From an uncultured Actinomycetes bacterium (GTDB lineage Bacteria; Actinomycetota; Acidimicrobiia; Acidimicrobiales; RAAP-2), in NCBI GenBank assembly GCA_903860915.1, contig CAIOSJ010000016.1:62001-126000 (forward strand): a DNA stretch of 64,000 bases, read 5' to 3'. The translations under genes were made by a program, and so were the position numbers. Position 1 is the first letter of the stretch; each line of letters starts with the position of its first letter. The notes below the pieces were generated by a model that had not been told where the DNA came from, searched no databases, and saw nothing but the letters and a program-made list of their open reading frames with translations. Below, piece by piece: positions 24,854 to 33,682 of the stretch.

Positions 24854-25708
24854 GTGAGCACCACCCCCAATCGCCGTGCCGCCGCCAACACCAACGACAT
24901 GTTGGGCCTCCTCTTACGTGACCTCGATCGCTACCCCATGCCCAACTACGACGAGCAGGTGGAGCTTTCCAAGCGCGTCACCGCCGGCGACGAAGAAGCC
25001 AGAAGGCAAATGGTCGCCGCCAACCTACGACTCGTACTCCACTGGGCCCGTCGCTACCAAGACCGTGGAGTCGAGATGGTCGACCTTGTTCAGGAAGGAA
25101 CCTTCGGACTCCTGCGTGCTGTCGAAAAATTTGACTGGGAGCGTGGTTTCAAATTTTCCACCTACGCGACCTGGTGGATTCGCCAAGCCCTCCAGCGCGC
25201 GGTGCAACAACATGGTCGGACTATTCGCATCCCACTCGAAGTCGGAGAACAATTGCAGCGCCTCGAGGCAACCAGCGCCGAATTGACGTCACTGTTCGGA
25301 CGTAAGCCCACCGATGATGAGCTCACCGAAGCCACTGGACTATCCAAGGAGCAACGCCAGAGCCTCGAAGGTTTGGCCGGCGTCACGGCATCGCTCGACC
25401 AACCAGCATCTTCTGACTCAGCAACGACCCTGGGTGACCTCGTGGCCCCGAGTTTGGACGACTGGGTCGGCACCATTGAAAACAACCTCATGGACGAGCA
25501 GATTCGTGCCGCTATGCACCAACTCGACGAGTTACAGCAGCAGGTTCTCACCTTGCGCTTCGGCCTCGGTGGGCAAGTACCGCTTTCGCTCCAAGCCACC
25601 GCGAGCAAACTTGACATTGGCGTGCGACGAGTTCGCCGAGCCGAGGAAGAGGCACTCGCCGTATTGCGCACCGACTCCACCGTCGTGGCAGCTCACGAGA
25701 ACGTTTAG
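24854..25708 (+). CDS. RNA polymerase sigma factor, sigma-70 family (group 2-like)
   Basis: 284 aa, GTG start after GAGGAGATGAA. Region 1.2 (YPMPNYDEQVELSKRVTAGD) and region 2 (AANLRLVLHWARRYQDRG, DLVQEGTFGLLRAVEKFDWERG, FKFSTYATWWIRQALQRA) are nearly canonical. Region 3 starts at IRIPLEVGEQ and region 4 at LQQQVLTLRFGLGG. There is no long N-terminal region 1.1, so it is an alternative rather than the housekeeping sigma. The helix-turn-helix of region 4 (SLQATASKLDIGVRRVRRAE) departs from the housekeeping sequence. Overlaps rluD tail-to-tail through TTAG. Confidence 0.93.
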   Translation: MSTTPNRRAAANTNDMLGLLLRDLDRYPMPNYDEQVELSKRVTAGDEEARRQMVAANLRLVLHWARRYQDRGVEMVDLVQEGTFGLLRAVEKFDWERGFKFSTYATWWIRQALQRAVQQHGRTIRIPLEVGEQLQRLEATSAELTSLFGRKPTDDELTEATGLSKEQRQSLEGLAGVTASLDQPASSDSATTLGDLVAPSLDDWVGTIENNLMDEQIRAAMHQLDELQQQVLTLRFGLGGQVPLSLQATASKLDIGVRRVRRAEEEALAVLRTDSTVVAAHENV

Positions 25709-26676
25709 ATTCCCAATCCGGTCACTAGGTTCGCTAAGTCGGTTGGTAGCGGAGCACTCGTGTGCACTCGCTCGCCCGATTCGGGATGAATGAAACTCAA
25801 GGTCGTCGAGTGAAGGAAGAAGCGCTCGGGTTCTAGTCGACGATCCCGACGATGTCCGTATTTGGTGTCGTTCACCACCGGATGACCGATAGTAGCCAAG
25901 TGAATACGAATTTGGTGAGTTCGTCCCGTTTCAAGCTTTAGCTCGAGCAGAGTAACCGCATGTGGTTTCTCGATACGATCGAGCACGCGATAACCAGTGC
26001 GGGCCACGCGGCCATCACTTCTGACGGTCATCAGGGTCGGATTGCGTGAAGACCGTCCAATTGGGGCGTCGACGACTCCGCGCTCCTCTTTAACATGTCC
26101 GTCTACTAAACCCAAGTAGGTTCGCTCCATTGAACGATCGGCTAGCTGCTCGCTCAAGGATCGAAATGCCGTGACGGTGCGGGCTACCACCAAGAGACCC
26201 GACGTTCCCTTGTCCAAACGATGCACGACACCTGGTCGACCAGGCTCGCACACACCCTGACTCACGAGATTGGCAATTTCGGGGTAACGAGCTAGCACTC
26301 CGGCAATGAGCGTCCGGTCACGTTGCCCCGCTCCGGGGTGCACCACTACCCCCGGTGCTTTATTAATCACGATGAGACTCTCGTCTTCGTACACAACGTC
26401 GATCTCTACGCCCGAATCTGCCTCCACCTCTCCCGTGTCAGGAGGCGGCAGGAAGGCGACGAGGTGCTGTCCGGCCCGAAGGGCCAGCGACGCCTTGGTT
26501 GTCACGTGATCGTCCAGGCTGACAGTCCCCTCATCAACAATGGCATTTGTCTCCGAACGTGACAGACCCGTCAACATCGAGAGCGCGCGATCCAAGCGCA
26601 TCCCCGCGAGGGAGGCAGGTACCAGTAGATCTAGGACTTCGCCATTAAAGGCGTCGAGAGGGTTGTCGATACTCAT
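25705..26676 (-). CDS. rluD: 23S rRNA pseudouridine synthase, RluD type
   Basis: 323 aa. An S4 RNA-binding domain (MRLDRALSMLTGLSRSETNA) is followed by the catalytic RluA/RluD domain with HRLDKGTSGLLVVAR, whose aspartate attacks uridine. The usual target in this family is 23S rRNA helix 69, but the site here is inferred. It directly follows lspA (the lspA stop ends at 26677, with no gap), as in many actinobacterial chromosomes. Confidence 0.92.
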   Translation of the reverse strand: MSIDNPLDAFNGEVLDLLVPASLAGMRLDRALSMLTGLSRSETNAIVDEGTVSLDDHVTTKASLALRAGQHLVAFLPPPDTGEVEADSGVEIDVVYEDESLIVINKAPGVVVHPGAGQRDRTLIAGVLARYPEIANLVSQGVCEPGRPGVVHRLDKGTSGLLVVARTVTAFRSLSEQLADRSMERTYLGLVDGHVKEERGVVDAPIGRSSRNPTLMTVRSDGRVARTGYRVLDRIEKPHAVTLLELKLETGRTHQIRIHLATIGHPVVNDTKYGHRRDRRLEPERFFLHSTTLSFIHPESGERVHTSAPLPTDLANLVTGLGI

Positions 26677-27150
26677 TTATTCCCTCCACAGGGGTCGGTT
26701 AGAACGTAGGGTCAAGAGAATGCAGCCGAGGCCACAGGTAACACACGCGTCGGCCATATTGAACACCGGAAACGATCCAATTGCAATGAAATCAGTCACG
26801 TGATGAGGCAGCGATGTCAGCCGGTCCAATGCGTTGGCCGCTCCCCCGCCCAGCATGAGTCCGAAGCCCACCGAAGACCATCCGGCTGCGGCCCGCGCCA
26901 TGCCAACGGCAACCCCCACGAGTAACACGAAGGCCACTATTTGCGCCAACAGTGGCCAGTGACGACCCATTGAGAAGGATACGCCTTCGTTGTACACGAG
27001 GCGCAGCCACACTGGACCGAGGACGTGCTTCGGCCGCGATAGCACCTCTCGTGCCCAGACCTTGGTCGACTGGTCAATGAGTATTGCGGCGAACGCTCCA
27101 ATGAGCGCCGTGCGGCTTGGTTTTAGACGAATGATCGACAGTTGACGCAC
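26677..27150 (-). CDS. lspA: Lipoprotein signal peptidase (signal peptidase II)
   Basis: 157 aa from the GTG at 27150. The open frame continues upstream inside the DksA-type gene, but conserved family sequence begins near LIGAFAAILIDQSTK. Four membrane segments are present. The two catalytic aspartates are in GGGAANALDRL and FNMADACVTCG. It cleaves lipoprotein precursors such as the lipobox protein at 2103. The proposed start overlaps the upstream gene by 28 nt, so the pair is probably co-translated. Confidence 0.9.
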   Translation of the reverse strand: MRQLSIIRLKPSRTALIGAFAAILIDQSTKVWAREVLSRPKHVLGPVWLRLVYNEGVSFSMGRHWPLLAQIVAFVLLVGVAVGMARAAAGWSSVGFGLMLGGGAANALDRLTSLPHHVTDFIAIGSFPVFNMADACVTCGLGCILLTLRSNRPLWRE

Positions 27151-28370
27151 GTGAACACTGGCTTTTGGTAGACCAGGCGCTCCTTGGGAATCTTGTCGTA
27201 GCACTCATCACAGCGGCCATAAGAACCATCGGCCACACGAGTTAAGGCCACTTCAATTTCGTCAACCTTGAGGCGAATTTTGAGGGCCTGCTCTTTCATC
27301 TGGTCGCGCTCCATGTCCGAAGCTGCACCCGAGCCGTCGTCGTCGTCGTACTCCAGGCGCTCGCGGTCCACCAACATCTCTTCGGCGACGGCGTCGAGAC
27401 CTTTGATTTCCTCGATGGAGCGATCGCGTTCTTCAATCAGAAGTAGGCGCAGCTCCTCGAGAAAATCAGGCTTATCGCCGTACGGACGTGAGTGTCGCTT
27501 CTTGTCGAGAGCTTCTTGTCGCTTACGCTCTTCAGCCTCGCGACGTTCCTGACGCTTACGCTCTTCTTCGTTCCGTCGCTCAATCTCTCGCAAACGATTA
27601 GCTCGCTCGGTCTCAATAGCCTTGCGCTTGGCTTCGATCTCACGCTGGCGCTTCGCCTCGTGCGCCGCCTTTTCCTTGGCCTTACGGCTCGCCTCTGCTG
27701 CTTTGACGGCTAACTTACGCTTCGCCTCACGTTCTTTCGCAGCCTTGGCGGCGGCCGCAGCCTTTACCTTGGCGGCGGCGGCCTTGTGGCGAGCAACTTC
27801 CTTGGCCTTGGCCTCACGTTCGCGCTGCAGCTTGGCGGCAGCGGCAGCCTTTACCTTGGCGGCGGCGGCCTTGTGACGAGCAACTTCCTTGGCCTTGGCC
27901 TCACGTTCGCGCTGCAGCTTGGCGGCAGCCGCGTCCTTGGCCTTGGCGGCGGCTATTCGTTGCGCAGCGAGGTTCTTCTGAGCCAATGTTCCTACTTTCG
28001 TAGAAACTTTTTTGGGGATGGGCTTGGGGGCAGACTTCTTTGGGGTTGCGGGGGTTTTCACAGAAACTTTCTTGAGGGGGGATTTCTTGGCGGGTGCCTT
28101 TTTTGCAGCGGGGGCTTTCTTGCTGGGTGCCGGCTTCGTGGCAGTGGCCTTTTTCGGAGCTACAGATTTCTTAGCCGCTGCCTTTTTTGCAGCGGGGGCT
28201 TTCTTGCTGGGTGCCGGCTTCGTGGCAGTGGCCTTTTTCGGAGCTACAGATTTCTTGGCGGGTGCTGTCTTCTTGACAGCTGATTTTTCCGGTGTACTCC
28301 TCTTTCCGCCTACTGCGCTCTTCTTCACGACCGCCTTCGCGACAACCTTTTTTTTGGAAACTGGGGACAT
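27123..28370 (-). CDS. TraR/DksA-type zinc-finger protein with long Lys/Ala-rich histone-H1-like tail
   Basis: 415 aa. The last 110 residues are a DksA-like coiled hairpin (EELRLLLIEERDRSIEEI) and a C4 zinc finger with Cys387, Cys390, Cys408 and Cys411. The first 130 residues are a KKAPAAKK/KPAPSKK repeat tail like eukaryotic histone H1 or mycobacterial HupB. Residues about 130-280 are a charged, alanine-rich helix (KEVARHKAAAAKVKAAAAAK), probably a long coiled coil. The tail and helix are built from near-identical DNA repeats. DksA-type proteins act on RNA polymerase, while basic tails bind DNA. Position between divIVA and lspA is conserved in relatives. Confidence 0.88.
   Translation of the reverse strand: MSPVSKKKVVAKAVVKKSAVGGKRSTPEKSAVKKTAPAKKSVAPKKATATKPAPSKKAPAAKKAAAKKSVAPKKATATKPAPSKKAPAAKKAPAKKSPLKKVSVKTPATPKKSAPKPIPKKVSTKVGTLAQKNLAAQRIAAAKAKDAAAAKLQREREAKAKEVARHKAAAAKVKAAAAAKLQREREAKAKEVARHKAAAAKVKAAAAAKAAKEREAKRKLAVKAAEASRKAKEKAAHEAKRQREIEAKRKAIETERANRLREIERRNEEERKRQERREAEERKRQEALDKKRHSRPYGDKPDFLEELRLLLIEERDRSIEEIKGLDAVAEEMLVDRERLEYDDDDGSGAASDMERDQMKEQALKIRLKVDEIEVALTRVADGSYGRCDECYDKIPKERLVYQKPVFTCVNCRSFV
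27757..27930 (-). repeat. Tandem 87-bp repeat, two copies, in the helical part of the DksA-type gene
   Basis: Copies at 27757-27843 and 27844-27930 differ at one internal base (TTGTGGCGAG against TTGTGACGAG). Each encodes 29 residues containing KEVARHKAAAAKVK. Such identity at silent positions points to recent duplication and probable length variation between strains. Confidence 0.85.
28095..28262 (-). repeat. Tandem 84-bp repeat, two copies, in the H1-like tail
   Basis: The first 78 bp of the unit at 28095 recur exactly from 28179. Each unit encodes about 28 residues containing SVAPKKATATKPAPSKKAP. The identity extends to synonymous positions, so the duplication is recent or kept uniform by recombination. 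Confidence 0.85.
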
Positions 28371-28436
28371 AATTCTCCTAACACCCCTCGGTTCGGCGAC
28401 TCTTGAGAATAGCCGCCAATTACATGTTTACAGCGT

Positions 28437-29180
28437 TCAGTGGCTCGGCGGCCTTTGATCGAAATTCAGACGCTCGCCAATGGTTTGCGCGGGCGCCGGG
28501 GCCGAAGGTGTCGGCGCGGCGGGGACCGCGGTCCTTACTGCAGCTACCGCCGTGTGTGACTGAACGTTTTCATCGACCCACTGCAAAAATGCGGTGAGCT
28601 GGGTACGCAGACGGGTACGCTCCTGCTCCACTTGAGCGGCGAGCTTTTCTACGTCTTCGCTGAGTCGACGCTTAAGACCATTGAGTCGCTCTATTTCGTC
28701 GGAAGCTCGGCTTTGAGCCTCACTCACTATCTCTCTGGCACGTTCCTGCGCCAGACCCGTGAGGTGCTTAGCCCGCTGTTCGGCCTCTTCTTGAGCGTGA
28801 GCCACGAACTCTTGGGCCATGGCGATCATCTCGGCAATCTGTTCCGCACCCGCTGCCCGTGCTGGCGCGGCCGTAGGTGTCGCTTGAACAGCGGCGACTG
28901 GTGCGGGGGCGGGAGGTGGGGTCGGAGCCGGAGCCGGAGGTGGCGTGGCGGCTACTGCCGACGGGGCACGGCGCTCGCTTTCGAGCGCTTGGATTCTCTC
29001 GGAGGCTTTTTGCAGCTGTTGCTGTTGCTGGCGAATCTGCTCGCGGAGATGCTCAACCTCGACAGCGGCACGATCGAGAAAATCGTCAACTTCATCGATT
29101 GCGTATCCGCGAAGAGATGATTTGAACTCAACCGTGGTGAGAGCGTCGAGTGTGGATGTTGAGATATCGGAGCCGTCCAT
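28437..29180 (-). CDS. divIVA: DivIVA/Wag31-type polar growth and division protein
   Basis: 247 aa. The N-terminal DivIVA domain has VEFKSSLRGYAIDEVDDFLD, followed by a coiled coil (RQQQQQLQKASERIQAL), a proline-alanine linker (PPPAPAPTPPPAPAP) and a second long coiled coil (EQRAKHLTGLAQERAREIV). Actinobacterial DivIVA assembles at curved membrane and directs polar wall synthesis. Its place after sepF and yggT is conserved. Confidence 0.93.
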   Translation of the reverse strand: MDGSDISTSTLDALTTVEFKSSLRGYAIDEVDDFLDRAAVEVEHLREQIRQQQQQLQKASERIQALESERRAPSAVAATPPPAPAPTPPPAPAPVAAVQATPTAAPARAAGAEQIAEMIAMAQEFVAHAQEEAEQRAKHLTGLAQERAREIVSEAQSRASDEIERLNGLKRRLSEDVEKLAAQVEQERTRLRTQLTAFLQWVDENVQSHTAVAAVRTAVPAAPTPSAPAPAQTIGERLNFDQRPPSH

Positions 29181-29224
29181 ACATCAAACACTACCCCTCA
29201 AAAGGGGGAAAATTGGGGATTGGC

Positions 29225-29476
29225 TTAGATGTAATTGCCGAGCAGCGTAAAGCCGAAGACCGCAATAATGATAGAAATATCGAAATAACCGGCACCAGTT
29301 CTAATGGGGGGAACCACTCGTCGAATAGGAGCGAGTACGGGTTCAGTCAGTCGCTGGAGAATTTCACTAATTTGCTCAACAATGGATCCCCGGCTCGCTG
29401 GAAACCAACTCAAAATTGCCCGAGCGAAGAGAACGTAGGTGTAGAGCTGAATTGCCCTACTCAGCAAAGCAATCAT
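29225..29476 (-). CDS. YggT-family membrane protein
   Basis: 83 aa with two hydrophobic segments around ARAILSWFPASRG and a downstream EPVLAPIRRVVPP, the usual YggT pattern. Function is unsettled; in other bacteria it is linked to division and osmotic tolerance. It starts where the sepF stop ends (one shared base) and lies within the sepF-yggT-divIVA order typical of actinobacteria and other Gram-positive lineages. Confidence 0.9.
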   Translation of the reverse strand: MIALLSRAIQLYTYVLFARAILSWFPASRGSIVEQISEILQRLTEPVLAPIRRVVPPIRTGAGYFDISIIIAVFGFTLLGNYI

Positions 29477-30030
29477 TACGGGAGGTAATTCTGCTGACGC
29501 AGCCGATCAAGGGCATCTTTGGAAACCTGAATATGCGAGGGGAAAACTAAATAAATTGGCAGACCTTGTTCGAGGGGCTTGATTTTCGCACCCAGGGCGT
29601 ACACCACCCCACTCGTGAAGTCCAAGAGACGCTTGCGCTGCACTTCGTCGCACGCAGTGAGGTTCAAAACAAAGGCCCGGTGACTCTTAAGAACATCGGA
29701 AACTCGCTTGGACTCGTTGAAGTTTCGTGGGACGAATACTTCTAGGTTTTCCCCCTGAGAGAGTGGGGAGATCGTCCGTACCGTCGATGGCGATATGGCG
29801 GGACGCATCGTCGGACGACTCGTCGTTCCGCCCATTCCATCGAGCACACTCACCGACGGAGTCTGACGAAAGGTAGGAGTACTCGTCCCCCACGCTTGGT
29901 CCGTCGAATCAGTGGACGGCTCTGCGGCGAATGGTCGCTCGCGCCGTGGCGTCACGGGGTCCTGGTAGTCCTCTTCCGTCAAGCCCACATAGTTCATGAA
30001 CTTCTTCATTCGATCTTGTAACGCCACCAC
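29476..30030 (-). CDS. sepF: Cell division protein SepF
   Basis: 184 aa. The N-terminal membrane-targeting helix (MKKFMNYVGLTEEDYQDP) is followed by a low-complexity linker and the SepF core (VFVPRNFNESKRVSDVLK, AFVLNLTACDEVQRKRLLDF, TSGVVYALGAKI). SepF anchors FtsZ to the membrane where FtsA is missing, as here. GTG start with GAGGAG just upstream; a second GTG one codon later is equally usable. Confidence 0.94.
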   Translation of the reverse strand: MVALQDRMKKFMNYVGLTEEDYQDPVTPRRERPFAAEPSTDSTDQAWGTSTPTFRQTPSVSVLDGMGGTTSRPTMRPAISPSTVRTISPLSQGENLEVFVPRNFNESKRVSDVLKSHRAFVLNLTACDEVQRKRLLDFTSGVVYALGAKIKPLEQGLPIYLVFPSHIQVSKDALDRLRQQNYLP

Positions 30031-30086
30031 AGTCTCCTCGCGGAATTTCGTTGATTAACATTCTACGCCACTACTCGCATGGACGC

Positions 30087-30752
30087 CTAGCGCTGGCCGA
30101 AAAGGCCCCGACCAACACGAATTTCATTCGAACCCTGCTCGCAGGCGGCTTCGAGATCTTCGGTCATTCCCATAGAACACACGCTGAGCCCGAAATCGTC
30201 CACCGCGGCTCGTAAATCATGAAACGAGGCCGCGGCGCTGGGTCCCGGGGCCGCGACCGTCATGAGACCTCGGACATCAATTTCTAGCTGCTCTGCTCGA
30301 GACAGTAATCCGGGTAGATCTTCGAGCCGAGCACCATTTCTTTCCGTGCGACCGGTGAAGTCGATTTGTAAGTAAATCGGTACGCGTCGGGACGCCGTTG
30401 CTATTTTCTCCAGCTCCTTGACACGAGATACCGAGGCAATGAGATCGCTGACGGCGCAGAGCTGGTGGATTTTGTTGGTCTGAAGCGCTCCTAAGTACTG
30501 CCACACCATCGGAACATCCACGAAGGGTCGCTTACGGGCTAACTCCTGCGCGTAGTTCTCCCCCACCGTTGTCAGTCCGGCGGCGTGGGCCGCAGCGACG
30601 TGTTCAGGACCGAAAGTCTTGGTCACCGCAACAACAGAAATATCGTCGGGGCTCCTACCGGTAGCGATTATCCGGTCTCGAATGAGAGAAAGGTTGAGAG
30701 CGACTCGCGTCGCCAGATCATCCTCAGCGGAGGAAGCTGGGCAGATCGTCAT
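30087..30752 (-). CDS. YggS-family pyridoxal-phosphate homeostasis protein
   Basis: 221 aa from ATG 30752 ([13 protein letters not shown]), which overlaps the end of ftsZ by 29 nt. The frame stays open across ftsZ, but the family N-terminus begins here. Conserved parts are [11 protein letters not shown] (PLP lysine), [10 protein letters not shown], and the end [12 protein letters not shown] and [12 protein letters not shown]. The protein binds PLP and regulates its supply without a known catalytic product. The ftsZ-yggS-sepF order is conserved. Confidence 0.9.
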   Translation of the reverse strand: MTICPASSAEDDLATRVALNLSLIRDRIIATGRSPDDISVVAVTKTFGPEHVAAAHAAGLTTVGENYAQELARKRPFVDVPMVWQYLGALQTNKIHQLCAVSDLIASVSRVKELEKIATASRRVPIYLQIDFTGRTERNGARLEDLPGLLSRAEQLEIDVRGLMTVAAPGPSAAASFHDLRAAVDDFGLSVCSMGMTEDLEAACEQGSNEIRVGRGLFGQR

Positions 30753-31815
30753 CGCCACCGACGTCGAAGGAGAAATCATCCTGCGAACTCGAGAAGATGT
30801 CGGCCACCGGTGTCGACGGTGCCTTGGGCTCGTTGGAAGTTGGGCTTGGCGCCTTGCCGGCACCTTCCCAACGGTCGAAACCCGCGGCGATGACCGTGAC
30901 CCGTACGGCGTCACCAATTCCCTCGTCCGAGACCGTTCCGAAGATGATATTGGCATCGGGGTGGGCCACGCTGTGAACTATTTCCGCCGCCTCGGTCACT
31001 TCGAACAAGGTGAGGTTAGGTCCACCCACGATGTTGATCAAGATTCCGCGGGCGCCATTGATATCGGCTTCGAGCAAGGGGGAGGTAATCGCGGCTCGCG
31101 CAGCGTTCACGGCTCGGCCTTCACCCGTCGACGTACCAATTCCCATAACGGCGGTACCGGCATTGCTCATAATCATCTTCACGTCGGCGAAGTCAGTATT
31201 GATGAGTCCCGGGACCGTAATCAGGTCAGTGATGCCGCGAACACCATCGAGCAGAATTTCGTCGGCTTTACGGAACGCTTCAATCATCGAGGTGTCCGAG
31301 TTGGACACCGAGAGAAGGCGGTCATTGGGGATAACGATCAAGGTGTCCACTTTTTCCTTGAGCTGCTGAATTCCTTTTTCGGCCTGATTGGCGCGACGCT
31401 TACCTTCGAAGGCGAAGGGGCGGGTCACGATACCAATGGTGAGAGCACCGAGCGAGCGAGCAATTTCTGCAACTACGGGGGCCGCACCGGTGCCGGTGCC
31501 TCCACCCTCTCCGGCGGTGATGAAGACCATGTCGGCACCCTTGAGTGCTTCTTCAATTTCGGCACGGTGCTCTTCAGCAGCCTGTCGGCCAATTTCTGGG
31601 TCGCTACCCGCTCCGAGACCACGCGTCAAAGTACGCCCAATGTCCAACTTCAGGTCGGCTTCACTCATGAGCAGGGCCTGGGCATCCGTATTAGCGGCGA
31701 TGAACTCCACGCCCCGCACGCCGGTGTCGACCATGCGATTAATGGCGTTCACGCCACCCCCGCCGACTCCGAAAACCTTGATAATGGCGAGATAGTTGCC
31801 TTGGCTCAAACTCAC
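30724..31815 (-). CDS. ftsZ: Cell division GTPase FtsZ
   Basis: 363 aa, GTG start after AAGGAG. The GTP-binding domain has [27 protein letters not shown] and the tubulin signature [19 protein letters not shown]; the T7 loop region [22 protein letters not shown] follows. A variable linker leads to the conserved C-terminal peptide DDLPSFLR, which binds SepF in actinobacteria. It forms the cytokinetic ring. The 130-nt upstream gap contains palindromes that may control its expression. Confidence 0.98.
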   Translation of the reverse strand: MSLSQGNYLAIIKVFGVGGGGVNAINRMVDTGVRGVEFIAANTDAQALLMSEADLKLDIGRTLTRGLGAGSDPEIGRQAAEEHRAEIEEALKGADMVFITAGEGGGTGTGAAPVVAEIARSLGALTIGIVTRPFAFEGKRRANQAEKGIQQLKEKVDTLIVIPNDRLLSVSNSDTSMIEAFRKADEILLDGVRGITDLITVPGLINTDFADVKMIMSNAGTAVMGIGTSTGEGRAVNAARAAITSPLLEADINGARGILINIVGGPNLTLFEVTEAAEIVHSVAHPDANIIFGTVSDEGIGDAVRVTVIAAGFDRWEGAGKAPSPTSNEPKAPSTPVADIFSSSQDDFSFDVGGDDDLPSFLR

Positions 31816-31837
31816 GTGTTCTCCTTAAAAGACTTGG

Positions 31838-31859
31838 CTGGAAGGGTATACCCCTCCAG
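31838..31859. promoter_or_regulatory. 22-bp near-perfect palindrome upstream of ftsZ
   Basis: CTGGAAGGGTA (31838-31848) and TACCCCTCCAG (31849-31859) are reverse complements with one mismatch and no spacer. It lies 23 nt before the ftsZ start, just upstream of its ribosome site. It could be an operator dyad or a 5' leader hairpin. Confidence 0.5.
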
Positions 31860-31869
31860 TATGCATGCT

Positions 31870-31886
31870 CCAGTGCTACGCACTGG
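31870..31886. promoter_or_regulatory. Hairpin in the ftsQ-ftsZ gap
   Basis: CCAGTG (31870-31875), loop CTACG, CACTGG (31881-31886). Together with the neighbouring palindrome it makes two stable dyads in a 130-nt gap of an otherwise nearly gapless gene cluster. No T run follows on the minus strand. Confidence 0.4.
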
Positions 31887-31946
31887 GGTGGGCATCGGTC
31901 TTAGATAGGCTAGTCACGGTCGACAAAAGGGTCAAGTAGCCGTTCA

Positions 31947-32762
31947 TCAGGGGCCCTGCACCGTGACCGAACTAGGCACCGAGACGTCCACCACGTCTCC
32001 AGCACGCAGTGGTGCACGGGCAATTATTGAAGCAATGGCAATGTATTTCTCGGTCAATTGCGTCGGTTGACCGAGATGGAAAGTGACCGGCGTCGTCATC
32101 ACCAAGGTGAGGTCGTGCGAGCGAGTTACCAGAATTTCTCTCACCTGTTGCGAAAAGGCCAAGGGGAGAGAGTGACTCACCCGCACCGAGTCGTAGGCCC
32201 AGGTGACGAAGGGCCAGGTTCCGTTTCCCGACCAGCCCGTCGCCACGAGAGCAGGCAGATCGGTTCCCAGGGGCGCCGGTCCGAGATTGAAACCATCACG
32301 ACCAACCAGCACGGGCTTACCAGGTGAGGGGTAGGTCACGGCGGTGGCCTGACGTTCATGAACAGTCAAGGTCACCGAGTGCGGCCACTGCTTCGTCACC
32401 TCGACACGAGCGATCCAGGGCAGCGCGGCCATGCGTCGAGTCACGATAACGCCACTGACGTCGATGAGCGCCACGTGATTGGTCACTCCGGACGCCGCCA
32501 CAATCTGGGCACTCGACTCGTGGGTGTTGCCGTGAACGCTGATTGCAGACACTCGGAAAAATGATAAATGCAAAAACCAACTGCCCGCCGACACGACCAC
32601 GACCACGACCACTGTGGCAATCACGCCACCCAGGAGTGCAAGACGACGGAGGCGTCGGCCGGCTGGGTTCAAACGGTCTTTGCGCGACCCACGCCGAGCG
32701 GCACGCGGTGTTCCCGAGTCACTGCGTTGTGCGGGAGTGGAGCTTTTTCTTCGGCGACTCAT
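31947..32762 (-). CDS. ftsQ: Cell division protein FtsQ/DivIB
   Basis: 271 aa. A basic cytoplasmic N-terminus is followed by one membrane segment (LLGGVIATVVVVVVVSAGSW) and an extracytoplasmic POTRA domain (FRVSAISVHGNTHESSAQIV, GNTH core), then the FtsQ beta domain with LTVHERQATAV. It bridges early and late divisome proteins. Its ATG overlaps the murB stop (ATGA). Confidence 0.92.
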   Translation of the reverse strand: MSRRRKSSTPAQRSDSGTPRAARRGSRKDRLNPAGRRLRRLALLGGVIATVVVVVVVSAGSWFLHLSFFRVSAISVHGNTHESSAQIVAASGVTNHVALIDVSGVIVTRRMAALPWIARVEVTKQWPHSVTLTVHERQATAVTYPSPGKPVLVGRDGFNLGPAPLGTDLPALVATGWSGNGTWPFVTWAYDSVRVSHSLPLAFSQQVREILVTRSHDLTLVMTTPVTFHLGQPTQLTEKYIAIASIIARAPLRAGDVVDVSVPSSVTVQGP

Positions 32763-33682
32763 GTCAACTCCTTAAATTTTCCTACGGTACGAATTTCACT
32801 ACGTAATGTGATGCCGGTCATTTCCTTCACGGTCGCCGCCACGTGCAGCATCAAGGAGTACACGTCGTCAGCGGAACCTCCGTCGTCGACCTGAATGAAA
32901 TTGGCGTGTTTCTCTGATACGAAGGCGCTCCCTCGGCGAAGACCCTTCAAGCCACATCGCTCAATGAGGGCCCCCGCTGATTCACTCTCTGGATTTTGAA
33001 ACACACTGCCGGCATTTGATCCTCCCGGTTGATGCGCCCTGCGCCATGCGACGATCTCGCGGAGTCGCTGCTTGGCCCCATCGGCATCACCGTGCTGTAG
33101 TTCCAAACAGGTCGACAAAACTATGTCATTGACGCCAATCGCACTCTGACGATACCCAAATCCGAGATCGTGGGGTAACCACTCGTCGACCCGTCCCGTC
33201 GCCAGATTCCATACTCGTGACGAGGTCACCACCGCCGCCATATCGCTACCGTGGCCACCCGCATTCATCCGCGTAGCCCCGCCTACTGAACCAGGTACGC
33301 CGACGGCCCACTCGAAGCCCACGAGACCCTGGTCGGCGAGTTGACGCGCCGCTACGGGCAAGGACATGTGGGCGGGCAGAGTCACCCTGGCCGGGGAACC
33401 GGCTTCGATCGTCATCTCCGCCGGAAATCCACTGCCGAGCACCAGAACAATCCCGTCAAAGCCACTATCGGCGACGAGAGTGTTGGAACCCCGACCCAAA
33501 ATAAACAGGGGACCGCTGGCGGCTCGCAGAGCTGGCGTCAGCTCGGCGAGTACCGCCTCGGAAGGAATCTCAACGACGACGCGTGCCGTGCCGCCCACCC
33601 GATAGGTGGTTCGAGATCCGAATTCTCCGTGGCGCATCGCGTACTCGCCCGCGACCTCGAGCAATTCTTCGTCGCTACTCAC
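32759..33682 (-). CDS. murB: UDP-N-acetylenolpyruvoylglucosamine reductase
   Basis: 307 aa from GTG 33682 (VSSDEELLEVAGEYAMRHG), which overlaps the murC end by 8 nt; the longer upstream frame lies inside murC. FAD-binding parts are TTYRVGGTARVVVEIPS and ILGRGSNTLVADSGFDG; the catalytic region GSVFQNPESESAGALIERCG follows the family. It reduces the enolpyruvyl group to make UDP-MurNAc. Placement between murC and ftsQ is common in several lineages. Confidence 0.94.
   Translation of the reverse strand: MSSDEELLEVAGEYAMRHGEFGSRTTYRVGGTARVVVEIPSEAVLAELTPALRAASGPLFILGRGSNTLVADSGFDGIVLVLGSGFPAEMTIEAGSPARVTLPAHMSLPVAARQLADQGLVGFEWAVGVPGSVGGATRMNAGGHGSDMAAVVTSSRVWNLATGRVDEWLPHDLGFGYRQSAIGVNDIVLSTCLELQHGDADGAKQRLREIVAWRRAHQPGGSNAGSVFQNPESESAGALIERCGLKGLRRGSAFVSEKHANFIQVDDGGSADDVYSLMLHVAATVKEMTGITLRSEIRTVGKFKELT

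Noticed and set aside
27757..28262. Could the tandem repeats be a CRISPR array or intergenic satellite?
   Set aside because: The repeats are contiguous without spacers, keep a multiple of three in length and lie inside an intact reading frame.
27622..28283. Plus-strand frames rich in alanine, leucine, glycine and phenylalanine opposite the DksA-type gene
   Set aside because: They are the complement of lysine/alanine repeat codons; the apparent membrane-like segments are a by-product of the repeats.
30619..31908. A 429-codon plus-strand open frame across ftsZ and the yggS start
   Set aside because: It is entirely antisense to ftsZ, which is certain; the frame is open because of the codon bias of the opposite strand, and its product is a mirror-like low-complexity sequence with no family signature.
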